From: Myxococcaceae bacterium
GTDB taxonomy: Bacteria > Myxococcota > Myxococcia > Myxococcales > Myxococcaceae
Direction of reading: 5' to 3'
Assembly: GCA_016926755.1 (NCBI GenBank)
Contig: JAFGNZ010000378.1
Coordinates: 1 to 54,072, forward strand
DNA: 54,072 nucleotides
Positions 1 to 8,570 of the stretch are shown here, in pieces. Within the stretch, counting starts at the first letter, position 1. The number at the start of each line of letters is the position of its first letter. Position numbers and translations under genes: made by a program. The notes under the pieces were generated by a model, which saw only the letters and a program-made list of their open reading frames with translations, was not told where the DNA came from and made no database searches.

Positions 1-855
1 CACTGGCACTCACGCCGGCTGAAGGACGCGCACTACGAGGCCACTGCGGCAGATGACGTGTACGCGCTGGGCGTCGCCATGTACCGGCTCGCCACTGGCG
101 TGCACCCTCCCCCGGGCACCGACCCAGAGGCGCGCCAGGACAAGCTCCGGCCGCCACTGCCTCGCCGCTTGTTGCCCCAAGCCCTCAACGGGTGGGTGCT
201 CCCGGAGCTGGCCTCTCTCATCGAATGGATGCTCGCCGAAGCCCCTCAGCGCAGGCCCAGCGCGCGCGAGGCAGCCCAGGCGGCAGAGGCCGCGGCAAGA
301 CGTGCTGGCCCCGAGGCGGATGTTCCACTGTCAGGTCCGGCCCCGGTACGCGCCAGGCCCGCCACCGCTCAGGTGCGCCGGGACTTCGGCTTCAAGCAGC
401 CTGTCCTGCTGCGGCGGCCGAGGCTCACCGCCTTCGTTGCAGTGCTACTGCTGATACTGGCCTTGGGCTCTATCGAGAACAGCCGGCCGCCATTCGAGCC
501 CCCTTGGGAGGAGGCTCCCCCCCATGCGGAGGCCCAATCACCGGATGCTGGGGCCTCGAGGGATGGCGGGACAGCGGACCTGGGTGACACCGCCCTGACC
601 GCACGGGTGCCGTCACGGGATGCGCCGGCATCCTCAAAGCCCATCGCACTGGAGGTGCCCGAGGAGCCTCTCGAGGGACAGCGACGCGCTCCGTGCCATC
701 GCGGGGAGGCCGAGATCCATGGCGGCTGCTGGTGGTTTTTGCTCACCCTCACTCCTCCCTGCGGAGAGGACGCCTACGAGTGGAAGGGGGCTTGCTACTC
801 GCCCCGTCTCGAAAAGAAGAAGCCCCGGCCTCCCACCACGAACGATCCACGGTAG
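1..855 (+). CDS. Transmembrane Ser/Thr protein kinase, C-terminal part
   Basis: The gene is cut by the window edge. The reading frame is open from base 1 and enters the C-lobe of a eukaryotic-type protein kinase: DDVYALGVAMYRLATG is the subdomain IX region, and the later R-R-P-S-A-R-E fits subdomain XI. After the kinase domain (about 100 visible residues) come a short linker, one membrane segment (LTAFVAVLLLILALGSI, near bases 424-474), a low-complexity stretch and a Cys-containing tail with GGCWW, PPCGEDAYEW and GACY. From memory, such tails recur in myxobacterial receptor-like kinases. The N-lobe, the HRD and the DFG motifs lie outside the window, so activity cannot be judged. The tail would be extracytoplasmic and could sense a ligand (inference). 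The next gene is convergent, 7 bases away. Confidence 0.85.
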   Translation, partial: HWHSRRLKDAHYEATAADDVYALGVAMYRLATGVHPPPGTDPEARQDKLRPPLPRRLLPQALNGWVLPELASLIEWMLAEAPQRRPSAREAAQAAEAAARRAGPEADVPLSGPAPVRARPATAQVRRDFGFKQPVLLRRPRLTAFVAVLLLILALGSIENSRPPFEPPWEEAPPHAEAQSPDAGASRDGGTADLGDTALTARVPSRDAPASSKPIALEVPEEPLEGQRRAPCHRGEAEIHGGCWWFLLTLTPPCGEDAYEWKGACYSPRLEKKKPRPPTTNDPR

Positions 856-862
856 CCGTGCG

Positions 863-1945
863 TCACCTGGGCCAGAGCGTCACCGCGCGCGCCGTCTCGG
901 AGCTCCAGACGAGCTTCCTGCCCTGGTACAGCCGCGGATGCGCACCGGAGTCCGCCAGCGAGACGAGCAGGTACGCCCCACGTGTCCTGAGGCTGATCAT
1001 GTCATTGGGTCGAAACGGATACCCCGGGAGCGCGATCACCTTCCCCTTCTCCAGCCGGCGGATGAGCCCCGTCGCCAGCATCTCGCTGCCGAACGGAGTG
1101 CCCCAGACGGCCACCGTGTGAGCCCCGCTCCTGAACTCGGTCCACTCGCCTTCAGGCTGTTCCGGCGAGAGCTCGTACAGCTGCTCGAGCGTCTCGTCCT
1201 CCTCGACCTCCAGGGCCTCGAACCGGGGATCGAGCGCGCGGATGGAGCGCTCACCGACCTCCTTGCGATGCTCCAGCGCCGCGGTGCCGAGCACTTCAGT
1301 GGAAGCCTTCGACTCCATCTGCAGCCACTTTCCTCCCAGGAAGGCGAAGGCCAGCGCCTGCAGCGGGCGCCCCTTTCTTCCGCCGAGATCGCGCTGCCGC
1401 CCGGAGCCGTCGAGCTCCACCGTGTGAGCGCGCGCCTGGGCCGGCGCGGCGCTCTGCCGCAGCGAGAGGCCGACCAGCCTGCCCCCGGGATCGAAGCCGT
1501 ACTCGATGAGCTCGCCCTCCGGAGGCAGAGGCAGCTCCTCGACGGCGCCCGTGACGAGATCCACGAGGAACAGTCGATCCCGGAACGCACTGGAAGGGAA
1601 CGGCTCGGGGAAGGTGGGCCTGCCCACCACGGGCATGCTGACCGCGCCCCGCCAGAACCGCACCGCGCCGCGCTTGCCGTCACGGCTCAACGCGGTGCTG
1701 CCGCCCTGACAGTCCGCCGCCAGGCGCGCGAGCACCCGACGCTTGGAAGGGAGGGGATCCAGCCTGACCCACTCGCACTGGCCCTCGACGGGCTCGAGCA
1801 GCGAGACCGTGGCATCCGTCGTGGGGAAGTCCGGAGCCGTCGGCTCGCTCCGAGCGGGGCGTTCTTCCTCCGGCCCCGCAGCGCGTCCGGAGAGCACAGG
1901 GGTGAGCAGGAGCGAGGCAATCAGGGCAAGGCGGAGTGTCTTCAA
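863..1945 (-). CDS. Secreted hypothetical protein
   Basis: This is an approximately 360-residue protein that I do not recognise. The frame stays open to 1978, but starting at the TTG at 1945 gives a clean signal peptide (MKTLRLALIASLLLTPVLSG followed by a small-residue cleavage region), so I prefer it; no strong ribosome site supports either start. The mature part has repeated short beta-like blocks (RDRLFLVDLVTGAVEELPLP, ELIEYGFDPGGRLVGLSL) of the kind seen in TolB/WD-type beta-propellers, with a few dispersed Cys. This suggests a periplasmic or surface propeller-like protein without an assignable enzymatic role. It is convergent with the kinase gene and divergent from the FkbM gene. Confidence 0.6.
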   Translation of the reverse strand: MKTLRLALIASLLLTPVLSGRAAGPEEERPARSEPTAPDFPTTDATVSLLEPVEGQCEWVRLDPLPSKRRVLARLAADCQGGSTALSRDGKRGAVRFWRGAVSMPVVGRPTFPEPFPSSAFRDRLFLVDLVTGAVEELPLPPEGELIEYGFDPGGRLVGLSLRQSAAPAQARAHTVELDGSGRQRDLGGRKGRPLQALAFAFLGGKWLQMESKASTEVLGTAALEHRKEVGERSIRALDPRFEALEVEEDETLEQLYELSPEQPEGEWTEFRSGAHTVAVWGTPFGSEMLATGLIRRLEKGKVIALPGYPFRPNDMISLRTRGAYLLVSLADSGAHPRLYQGRKLVWSSETARAVTLWPR

Positions 1946-2087
1946 GGTACAGCCATTGTTCCACAAGCCCCGGACCAAGGCTCCAGGCGCTGCCCTCGGA
2001 TGTTCCTCTGGAGGGCGGGGGGGCGACTTCCGCTCGCGTTGCCTTGCTCGGGGCCCTGGGCTGCTCTAGAAACCGTGCGGCCCTCCC

Positions 2088-2987
2088 ATGCAACCTCTCC
2101 AGCCAGCGCTCCGGGCAGCCCGCCTTGCCCATCGCCTCTTTCCCTTCAGCCAGCTGCGCACCGCGCGCCTGCTGCTGGGGCTGAACGGGGACAGGCCCCT
2201 GGAGATCCACCGCCCGCTGTTCGGCTACGACTTCGCCTTGCAGGCCCAGCGCAGCACGACGCACATGCTGCTCTACCTCCAGGGCGAGAAGTTCATGTCG
2301 GACCTGGAGCTGATCGAGCCGCACCTGCGCCCTGGCATGACGGTCTTCGACGTGGGGGCCAACATCGGCTACCTGGCCATGTACCTGCGCCGCCGCATCG
2401 GCGCCTCGGGCCAGCTCTACTGCTTCGAGCCGGAGCCGACGAACTTCGCCGAGCTCGAGGCCAACCTGCGCCGCAACCACCTGGACAACTGCCACGCCGT
2501 CCAGCTGGCGGTGGGGGCCACGGAGGGGACGGTGACGTTCAACCCCGGGCTCAACGGCTTCGTCGCGCCAGAGGGGGCTGCCGGCATCCCCGTCCCGGTC
2601 ACCCCCCTGGATCGGTTCATCGAGCAGCGGGGCCTGCCGCGCGTGGACTTCGTGAAGATCGACGTGGAGGGCTTCGAGGTGGACGTGCTCGGCGGGATGA
2701 GCGCGCTGCTGTCCCGGCCCGACAAGCCCATCCTCTACGTCGAGGTCCACGGCCGCGGCGAGTACTACAACGGCAACCCGCGCCGCGTCTGCGAGCTCCT
2801 CGAGGGCGCCTACACGAACATCCAGGCCTACGTGTCACCGGATGACTTCAAGGCGCGCCAGAGCCGGCTGCGCCGACTGTGGCGGCGCGTCTCCCCCTTC
2901 GACAGCGTGGAGCGCACGTGCCGGATCGATCTGGCGGAGGTGAAGCGCCATGATGAGCGGCGCTATCAGCTCCTCTGCCTGCCCTGA
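2088..2987 (+). CDS. FkbM-family SAM-dependent methyltransferase
   Basis: A 299-residue protein with a class I methyltransferase fold. The SAM-binding motif I is MTVFDVGANIGYLAMYL (about residues 84-100), followed by the acidic LYCFEPEPTNF of motif II and the VDFVKIDVEGFEVDVLGG block that defines the FkbM family near residues 185-203. FkbM proteins are O-methyltransferases acting on sugars or natural products; the substrate here is unknown. The N-terminal 80 residues (FGYDFALQAQRSTTHMLLYL) resemble the usual family lead-in. The ATG at 2088 is the first start in frame, but its ribosome site is weak. The nth gene follows after 13 bases and may be co-transcribed, though the two functions look unrelated. 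Confidence 0.85.
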   Translation: MQPLQPALRAARLAHRLFPFSQLRTARLLLGLNGDRPLEIHRPLFGYDFALQAQRSTTHMLLYLQGEKFMSDLELIEPHLRPGMTVFDVGANIGYLAMYLRRRIGASGQLYCFEPEPTNFAELEANLRRNHLDNCHAVQLAVGATEGTVTFNPGLNGFVAPEGAAGIPVPVTPLDRFIEQRGLPRVDFVKIDVEGFEVDVLGGMSALLSRPDKPILYVEVHGRGEYYNGNPRRVCELLEGAYTNIQAYVSPDDFKARQSRLRRLWRRVSPFDSVERTCRIDLAEVKRHDERRYQLLCLP

Positions 2988-3000
2988 GCACACCGCCACC

Positions 3001-3633
3001 ATGCCTCCCCGAACGAACATCCAGCCCCTCCTCGAGCGCCTGCGTCAGGCCCACCCGGATGCGCGCTACGAGCTCAACTGGTCATCGCCCTACGAGCTGC
3101 TCGTCGCCACCATCCTGGCCGCGCAGTGCACGGACGAGCGCGTCAACCGGGTGACGGCCACCCTCTTCCAGAAGTACCGCGGCCCCCAGGCCTTCGCCGA
3201 GGCCAACACCACCGAGCTCGAGGAGGATCTCCGGCCCACCGGCTTCTACAAGCAGAAGGCGAAGTCGGTCCAAGCCATGAGCCGTGAGCTGCTGGCGAAG
3301 TTCGGCGGCGAGGTGCCTCATACGATCGAGCAGCTCATCACGCTGCCCGGCGTGGCCCGGAAGACGGCGAACGTCGTCCTCAACACCGCCTTCAACATCC
3401 CCTCGGGCGTCATCGTGGACACCCACGTGCTGCGGGTCAGCCAGCGCCTGGGGCTCACGAAGCACGAGAAGCCCGAGGAGATCGAGCGGGATCTGATGAA
3501 GCTCGTCCCCCAGGATCAGTGGACCTTCTTCGGCCCCGCGGTCGTGCTCCACGGCCGGTACACCTGCACGGCGCGCAAGCCCCGGTGTGAGGAGTGCCCC
3601 CTGAACGATCTCTGCCCGAAGATCGGCGTGTAG
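3001..3633 (+). CDS. nth: Endonuclease III (DNA glycosylase/AP lyase)
   Basis: A 210-residue protein of normal length for Nth. It removes oxidised pyrimidines from DNA and nicks the abasic site during base-excision repair. The helix-hairpin-helix LPGVARKTANVVL contains the catalytic Lys, and VDTHVLRVSQRLG carries the catalytic Asp. The C-terminal iron-sulfur ligands are spaced C-x6-C-x2-C-x5-C (CTARKPRCEECPLNDLC), exactly as expected for the [4Fe-4S] cluster. The frame is open upstream to 2950, but that part overlaps the FkbM gene and does not look like Nth, so the ATG at 3001 is chosen. The gene is convergent with the ABC transporter operon, 14 bases away. Confidence 0.95.
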   Translation: MPPRTNIQPLLERLRQAHPDARYELNWSSPYELLVATILAAQCTDERVNRVTATLFQKYRGPQAFAEANTTELEEDLRPTGFYKQKAKSVQAMSRELLAKFGGEVPHTIEQLITLPGVARKTANVVLNTAFNIPSGVIVDTHVLRVSQRLGLTKHEKPEEIERDLMKLVPQDQWTFFGPAVVLHGRYTCTARKPRCEECPLNDLCPKIGV

Positions 3634-3647
3634 GTATCCACCGGGCC

Positions 3648-4475
3648 TCACTCCCGCGAGGCCGCCAGCCGCTTGTCTCCGCGAGTCAGCTCGCCCAGCT
3701 CGTGGGTGAGCTCCTCCAGCTCGCGCCCTCCGGCCATCCGCTGGATGAGCTCCTCGCGGGTGATCTGCTCCTTCGAGAAGGTCCCCTGGCTCCGCCCCCG
3801 GTTGAGGATCGTGAAGCGGTCCCCGATGAGCCAGGCGTGATGCGGGTTGTGCGTGACGAGGATCACCCCGCAGCCCCGCGCGCGCGCCTGCGCCACGTAG
3901 CGCAGCACGATGCCCGCCTGCTTCACGCCCAGCGCGGAGGTCGGCTCGTCGAGGATCAGCACCCGAGCGCCGAAGTACACCGCGCGCGCGATCGCGATGG
4001 ACTGGCGCTCCCCGCCCGAGAGCGTCCCCACCGCCTCCGACGTGTCGCGCACGTGGATGCCCATCTTGTCGAGCTCGGCGCGCACGATCGCATCCGCCGC
4101 CGCGAGATCGAAGCGCCGGAAGGGCCCAAAGCCCTTCATCGGCTCGGCGCCCATGAAGAAGTTGCGCACGATGGAGAGCATCGGGACCATCGCGAGATCC
4201 TGGTAGACGGTCGCGATGCCTCGGGCACGCGCCTCCCGCGGCGACTTCAGGCGCACCTCCTCCCCCGAGATCAGCATCCGCCCCCGATCCGGCAGGTGCA
4301 CCCCGGAGAGCGTCTTGATCAGCGTGGACTTGCCGGCGCCGTTGTCGCCGAGCACGCACATCACCTCGCCCGCGCGCACGCTCATGGAGACGTCCTCCAT
4401 GGCGGACACCTTGCCGAAGGACCTGGCCAGCCCCTCCACCTCGAGCAGCGGTGGCTCCCGGACTGCCTCGCTCAT
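3648..4475 (-). CDS. Sugar-type ABC importer, ATP-binding protein
   Basis: A 275-residue single-domain ATPase. It has a Walker A (GDNGAGKST), Q-loop (VYQDLA), signature (LSGGERQ), Walker B ([12 protein letters not shown]) and H-loop (VTHNPHH). The sequence is closest to the carbohydrate importer class (RbsA, XylG, FrcA), but it has one ATPase domain where RbsA has two, so it is more like the FrcA/XylG half-size types and would act as a homodimer. It energises uptake of a sugar or polyol through the adjacent permease. Its ATG overlaps the stop of the permease gene (ATGA), so the two are translationally coupled. It is the last gene of the operon running 6470 to 3648. Confidence 0.92.
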   Translation of the reverse strand: MSEAVREPPLLEVEGLARSFGKVSAMEDVSMSVRAGEVMCVLGDNGAGKSTLIKTLSGVHLPDRGRMLISGEEVRLKSPREARARGIATVYQDLAMVPMLSIVRNFFMGAEPMKGFGPFRRFDLAAADAIVRAELDKMGIHVRDTSEAVGTLSGGERQSIAIARAVYFGARVLILDEPTSALGVKQAGIVLRYVAQARARGCGVILVTHNPHHAWLIGDRFTILNRGRSQGTFSKEQITREELIQRMAGGRELEELTHELGELTRGDKRLAASRE

Positions 4476-5455
4476 CGCCGGGCCTCCACCATCCTGCCGC
4501 GGACGTAGGTGTTGACGAGCACCGCGACGATCAACATCGCCCCGAGGAAGACCTTGTACCAGTCCGAGTCCACGCCGGCGAAGACGATCCCCTGCTGCAC
4601 CATCCCGAAGATCAGCGCGCCGAACGCGGCGCCGACGACCGAGCCGTGCCCGCCCGTGAGCAGCGTGCCCCCGAGCACGGCGGCCAGGATCGCCTCCAGC
4701 TCCTTGCCCGTGCCGCGCAGCACGTCGGCCCCCGTGAACTTGACGGCCTGGAACGTCGCCACCAGGCAGGCGCAGAACGACGTCGTCATGAACAGGGCGA
4801 TCTTCACCTTGGGCACCGGGACGCCCAGGTTGCGCGCGGCGTCCGGCGCCCCACCAGCGCCGAAGATCCAGTTGCCAAAGCGCGTGCGCAGCAGCACCCA
4901 CGTCGCCAGCACGGTGATGCCCATCCACCAGAGCACGGAGACCGAGAAGCCCCCGAGCCGGCTGGCGAAGATCGCCTCGGCCGAGCCGTAGTGGAGCGCC
5001 TGGTGCAGCCCGCCCACCTGCGTGCGGCCGGTCACCAGCCGCGTCATGCCGATGGTGCCCCCGCTCAGGATGAAGAGCGAGCCCAGCGTGACGATGAACG
5101 AGGGCAGCCGCGTCCGGACGACCACGAGGCCATTGGCGAAGCCCACCCCGAGCGACAGCGCCATGGCCACCGCGATCCCGCCCCAGATCGACCAGCCGAG
5201 CCGCTCGCAGAAGAGCGAGATCGTCATGCCGCTGGCGGCGATCATCGAGCCGACCGAGAGATCGAACTCCCCGGCGATCATGAGCAGCGAGACGGCGGCG
5301 GCCAGGATCCCCAGCTCCGAGGCGATCTCGAGGTACGTCGCGGAGCCAGCCCAGGACAGGAAGCCGGAGCCGCCGGCGTAGAGCGAGAAGAAGCTCCAGA
5401 TGGCCACCACGCCACAGGCTGCGCCGAGCTCGGGGCGGTTGAAGAGGCTGCGCAT
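4472..5455 (-). CDS. Sugar-type ABC importer, permease
   Basis: A 327-residue inner-membrane protein of the branched-chain/ribose permease family (RbsC, FrcC type), with eight to ten hydrophobic segments. Recognisable parts are [16 protein letters not shown] in the N-terminal half and the cytoplasmic loop [19 protein letters not shown] that couples to the ATPase, followed by [19 protein letters not shown], a strongly conserved block in this family. It forms the transmembrane channel of the importer. It starts 7 bases after the binding-protein gene and overlaps the ATPase gene by 4 bases, so all three form one operon. The substrate cannot be read from the sequence. Confidence 0.92.
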   Translation of the reverse strand: MRSLFNRPELGAACGVVAIWSFFSLYAGGSGFLSWAGSATYLEIASELGILAAAVSLLMIAGEFDLSVGSMIAASGMTISLFCERLGWSIWGGIAVAMALSLGVGFANGLVVVRTRLPSFIVTLGSLFILSGGTIGMTRLVTGRTQVGGLHQALHYGSAEAIFASRLGGFSVSVLWWMGITVLATWVLLRTRFGNWIFGAGGAPDAARNLGVPVPKVKIALFMTTSFCACLVATFQAVKFTGADVLRGTGKELEAILAAVLGGTLLTGGHGSVVGAAFGALIFGMVQQGIVFAGVDSDWYKVFLGAMLIVAVLVNTYVRGRMVEARR

Positions 5456-5462
5456 GTACCCG

Positions 5463-6470
5463 CTACCGGATGCCCTTGGCGCTCAGCTCGATCACCTGGG
5501 CCGCGTTGGCCTTCGTCACGAAGCCCGGCCCCGTGGGGAGGATGCCTCCCGCCGGCAGCACGCCATACTGCTTGTACTGGGTCAGGAGCACGATCGGCAG
5601 GTAGCCCTGCAGGTACTGCTGCTGATCGATGGCGAACTCGAGCGCCCCGTCGCGGATGCCCGCGAGCACGTCGGGCGTCAGGTCGAACGTGCCCAGCTTC
5701 ACCTTGCCCAGGCCGCCGCCCTCCTTGAGCGCGGCGAGCGCCGGGCCCGCGCCCAGGGGCCCCAGGGTCATGATGCCGTCGATCCCCTCGCCCATCGCGG
5801 CGGAGACCTTCTGCTTGGAGTCGGTGGGATCGGCCGCGTTCACCGCGAGCACCTTGCCCGTGCCCCCGCCCTTGGCGACAGCGTCCAGGAAGCCCTTGCA
5901 GCGCAGATCCAGCGAGCCGTTGCCCACCTCGTGGTTGACGCAGAGCGCGTTCTTCACGCCCGCCGCGGCCATCTTCTCGCCGCCCCCGAAGCCAGCCTCG
6001 TACTCCGTCTGCCCCACGTGCAGCAGCACGCCCAGCTGCTTGTACACGTCACCGCCCGAGTTGATCGAGATGACGGGGATGCCCGCCTCCACCGCCGCCT
6101 TGATCGATCGCGAGAGGGCGTTGGCGTCGGGGATGGAGACCACCAGGCCGTCCGGCTTCTTCGCCACCTCCGCGTCGATCAGGCGGCTCATCGCCACCAT
6201 GTCGAAGGTCTGCGGCGCGTTGTAGGTGACGGTGACGCCGAGATCCTTGGCCGCGTTGTCCACGCCATTCTTGACCACCGACCAGAACGTGTCGGACGCC
6301 TGGCCGTGGGTGACGACGGCGATCTTCACGTCCTTGCGCGGCGCGCTCGGGGCCTCGGCCGTCGTGCCGGACGGCCCCGCCGGCTTCGATGGCTCGCCCT
6401 TGGTGCATGCCGCGGCAAGGACGACGGCCACACACCCGATCAGCGCTCGAAGGCTCTGGTGACTACGCAT
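5463..6470 (-). CDS. Sugar-type ABC importer, substrate-binding lipoprotein
   Basis: A 335-residue exported protein beginning with a lipoprotein signal ([22 protein letters not shown], lipobox LAAAC), followed by a Pro/Ala-rich linker and a type I periplasmic-binding fold: [30 protein letters not shown] is typical of ribose/xylose/galactose-binding proteins. It would sit on the inner membrane and deliver ligand to the permease 7 bases downstream. Later blocks ([23 protein letters not shown]) match the family hinge region. It is the first gene of the operon. A PfkB-type kinase is transcribed divergently from the 209-base intergenic region, so a shared sugar or polyol substrate is plausible but unproven. 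Confidence 0.92.
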   Translation of the reverse strand: MRSHQSLRALIGCVAVVLAAACTKGEPSKPAGPSGTTAEAPSAPRKDVKIAVVTHGQASDTFWSVVKNGVDNAAKDLGVTVTYNAPQTFDMVAMSRLIDAEVAKKPDGLVVSIPDANALSRSIKAAVEAGIPVISINSGGDVYKQLGVLLHVGQTEYEAGFGGGEKMAAAGVKNALCVNHEVGNGSLDLRCKGFLDAVAKGGGTGKVLAVNAADPTDSKQKVSAAMGEGIDGIMTLGPLGAGPALAALKEGGGLGKVKLGTFDLTPDVLAGIRDGALEFAIDQQQYLQGYLPIVLLTQYKQYGVLPAGGILPTGPGFVTKANAAQVIELSAKGIR

Positions 6471-6679
6471 GTTGGATCCCCTCTCCTCATGGGCCCGTGT
6501 CCTGTGTGGACGCCCCTCACCGGGCCCTCCTGGGTTGGTCAGCGGGGCGGCAATGTAGCCCGGCCATGCCCCGTCCGTGGACCCTGATTTTTCCCACTCC
6601 TACTCTCCGTCCTGACTCCCTCCTCTGGTGGACAGCCTGCCGCTCGACGGAGGAGGAGGATTCGCGTAGCTAGAGGCGG

Positions 6680-7525
6680 ATGACTCCACTCCCCGAGCTG
6701 CTCGTCGTCGGCCACGTGACGCGAGACTTCATCCGCGGCGAGACCCGCCTGGGCGGCGCCGCCTCCTTCTCCTCTCGGGTCGCGGCGACCCTCGGCATCC
6801 GGACGGCGCTCGTCACGGCGGCGCCCCTGGACTTCGACCTGATGGCGCCCCTGCGCGCGCTCCCCCAGCTGTCGATCCACGTCGTGCCGAGCCCGGAGGC
6901 GACCACCTTCGAGCTCGACTACAGCGGCCCGCGCCGGCGCGTCATCCTGCGCGCGGTGGCCCAGCCCATCCGCGCCGAGGATGTGCCCCCCGAGTGGCGG
7001 AACATCCCCGTGGCCTACGTGGCCCCCGTGGCGGGCGAGTGTGATCGCGCGCTCGTCGAGGGGCTGGGCTCGCGGCTGATCTGCGCGGGGGTCCAGGGCT
7101 GGCTCCGGCGGCCGGGCGCGGATGGAGCCGTGGAGCCGACCATCGCCAGCGAGGCCTCCTCCCCGCCCCGCGGGCTGCGCGTGGGCGTCTTCTCCGAGGA
7201 GGATCACCCGGAGGCCGAGTTCCTGGCCGAGCAGCTGGCTCGCCACGACATCACCGTGGCCCTGACGCGAGGCCGGCGCGGCTCCACCGTGCGGGAGGGC
7301 TCGCAGCGCTGGGAGATCCCCTCGGCCCCCGCCAACGAGGTGGATCCCACGGGCGCCGGTGATGTCTTCGGCATCGCCCTCACGCTCGCGCTCGCGCGAG
7401 GAGCCTCGGCGCCGGCCGCCGCCGCCGCCGCCGCCGCGGTTGCCGCCCGGGTCGTCGAGGGGCCCGAGCTCGGAAGCCTCTCCTCGGCGGATGTCCGGCA
7501 CCTGCCCCCCGCCAGGACGCCCTGA
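6680..7525 (+). CDS. PfkB/ribokinase-family carbohydrate kinase
   Basis: A 281-residue cytoplasmic kinase. Family marks are the N-terminal LLVVGHVTRDFI, the sugar-binding LGGAASFSSRVAATLG, and the C-terminal signature DPTGAGDVFGIAL, in which the Asp of GAGD is the catalytic base and the Gly-rich turn forms the anion hole. ATP-dependent phosphorylation of a sugar, nucleoside or polyol is expected; the substrate is not evident. The protein is somewhat shorter than ribokinase (about 310). It is divergent from the ABC importer operon and could phosphorylate the imported compound. It ends 4 bases before the end of the convergent tyrA gene. Confidence 0.88.
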   Translation: MTPLPELLVVGHVTRDFIRGETRLGGAASFSSRVAATLGIRTALVTAAPLDFDLMAPLRALPQLSIHVVPSPEATTFELDYSGPRRRVILRAVAQPIRAEDVPPEWRNIPVAYVAPVAGECDRALVEGLGSRLICAGVQGWLRRPGADGAVEPTIASEASSPPRGLRVGVFSEEDHPEAEFLAEQLARHDITVALTRGRRGSTVREGSQRWEIPSAPANEVDPTGAGDVFGIALTLALARGASAPAAAAAAAAVAARVVEGPELGSLSSADVRHLPPARTP

Positions 7526-7529
7526 CGCC

Positions 7530-8570
7530 TCAGGAGCGGTGGAAGTGGAGGATGGCGCGGAAGAAGGCCTCCACCTCTGCCTCCTCCAGCCCCAGCTCGG
7601 AGGCCCAGGCGCGCCGCGTCGCGAGGAGTGACTCCTCACGATCCGGGATCTTCCCCTGCCCTGCCTCCCGCGCCTCGGCGCGAGCCGCCCGCTGAACGAG
7701 CTGGGTCCGCCGAGCCAGCAGGACCAGCAGCTCCCGGTCGATCTCCTCGAGGTGCTGCCGGTACTCGGCCAGCTCCCGCGGGCCAGGCTCCGGGGTGGGG
7801 ATCGCCATGCGCCCGGCCTCCGGTGCGCCCGGCTCGGGAGGTTGCCGCTGGAGCTGCTCGTGGATCTCGGTGAGCGCCTTCAACAGCTGACCCCGAGCCT
7901 CGGAGGCGAAGGGGTTCTCTCGCTGGATGGCGGCGAAGAGGTGCCCGGCGTCCGAGCGGACGATCTCGATCGTGCGGGCCAGCGCCTTGAAGCTGGCGGG
8001 CGCGAAGGGCACCTCGAGCCCCGTGCCGGCATCGATCATCCCCTTGGCCACGAAGAACGTCAGCGCGTGCGTGTGGGCCATCACCCGATCATGGCTCTCG
8101 GGGGTCTGCTCGATGATCTCGCAGCCGAGCCGCTCGTAGAAGCGGCGCGCGCGGCCCGCGGCCTCCGGGTGCAGGGGGTTGGGGCAGATCACCACGCGCA
8201 GCGGCCGCTCGGCCATGGCCAGGCTCAGCGGCCCGAAGAGCGGATGCGTCCCCACCCAGGGGATCTCGGAGCCCAGCACCTCGGCGAGCGCTTGCACCGG
8301 CTTCACCTTGACGCTGCCCACGTCCAGCACGAGCTGGGAGGGCCGCAGGTGCGGGCGCAGCGCCTGGAGGACGGAGTGGAGGCGCGGCACCGGGACGGCC
8401 ACCACCACGAGCTCGGCCCCGGCGATCAGCTCCGGCAGCGAGGTGGCGCGATGGGCCTCCGGAACCTCCGCGTGAGGATCCAGGGCCCGATAGCCCATGC
8501 CCGACTCCACCAGCAGCGAGCCGAGCGCGCGGCCGAACCGGCCGTAGCCCATCAGCGCGACCTGCGTCAT
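7530..8570 (-). CDS. tyrA: Prephenate dehydrogenase with C-terminal chorismate mutase domain
   Basis: A 346-residue bifunctional enzyme for tyrosine synthesis. Residues 1 to about 240 are the dehydrogenase: an NAD-binding turn (MGYGRFGRALGSLL), VVVAVPV, and the catalytic-region motifs GTHPLFGP and HTHALTFFVAKGM. After a Pro-rich linker, residues about 265-346 form an AroQ-type chorismate mutase (LEEIDRELLVLLARRTQLVQ, with KIPDREESLL in the third helix). In the well-known enterobacterial TyrA the mutase is N-terminal, so the domain order here is reversed. Its ATG overlaps the stop of the upstream U32 gene (ATGA), showing translational coupling. The identification is firm; allosteric control is not visible. 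Confidence 0.9.
   Translation of the reverse strand: MTQVALMGYGRFGRALGSLLVESGMGYRALDPHAEVPEAHRATSLPELIAGAELVVVAVPVPRLHSVLQALRPHLRPSQLVLDVGSVKVKPVQALAEVLGSEIPWVGTHPLFGPLSLAMAERPLRVVICPNPLHPEAAGRARRFYERLGCEIIEQTPESHDRVMAHTHALTFFVAKGMIDAGTGLEVPFAPASFKALARTIEIVRSDAGHLFAAIQRENPFASEARGQLLKALTEIHEQLQRQPPEPGAPEAGRMAIPTPEPGPRELAEYRQHLEEIDRELLVLLARRTQLVQRAARAEAREAGQGKIPDREESLLATRRAWASELGLEEAEVEAFFRAILHFHRS

Noticed and set aside
620..2845. A 741-codon open frame on the plus strand
   Set aside because: It overlaps the kinase end, the secreted protein gene and the methyltransferase in the wrong frames, with low-complexity composition.
2950..3000. Upstream extension of endonuclease III
   Set aside because: The added 17 residues overlap the methyltransferase and are unlike Nth N-termini; the ATG at 3001 gives the family length.
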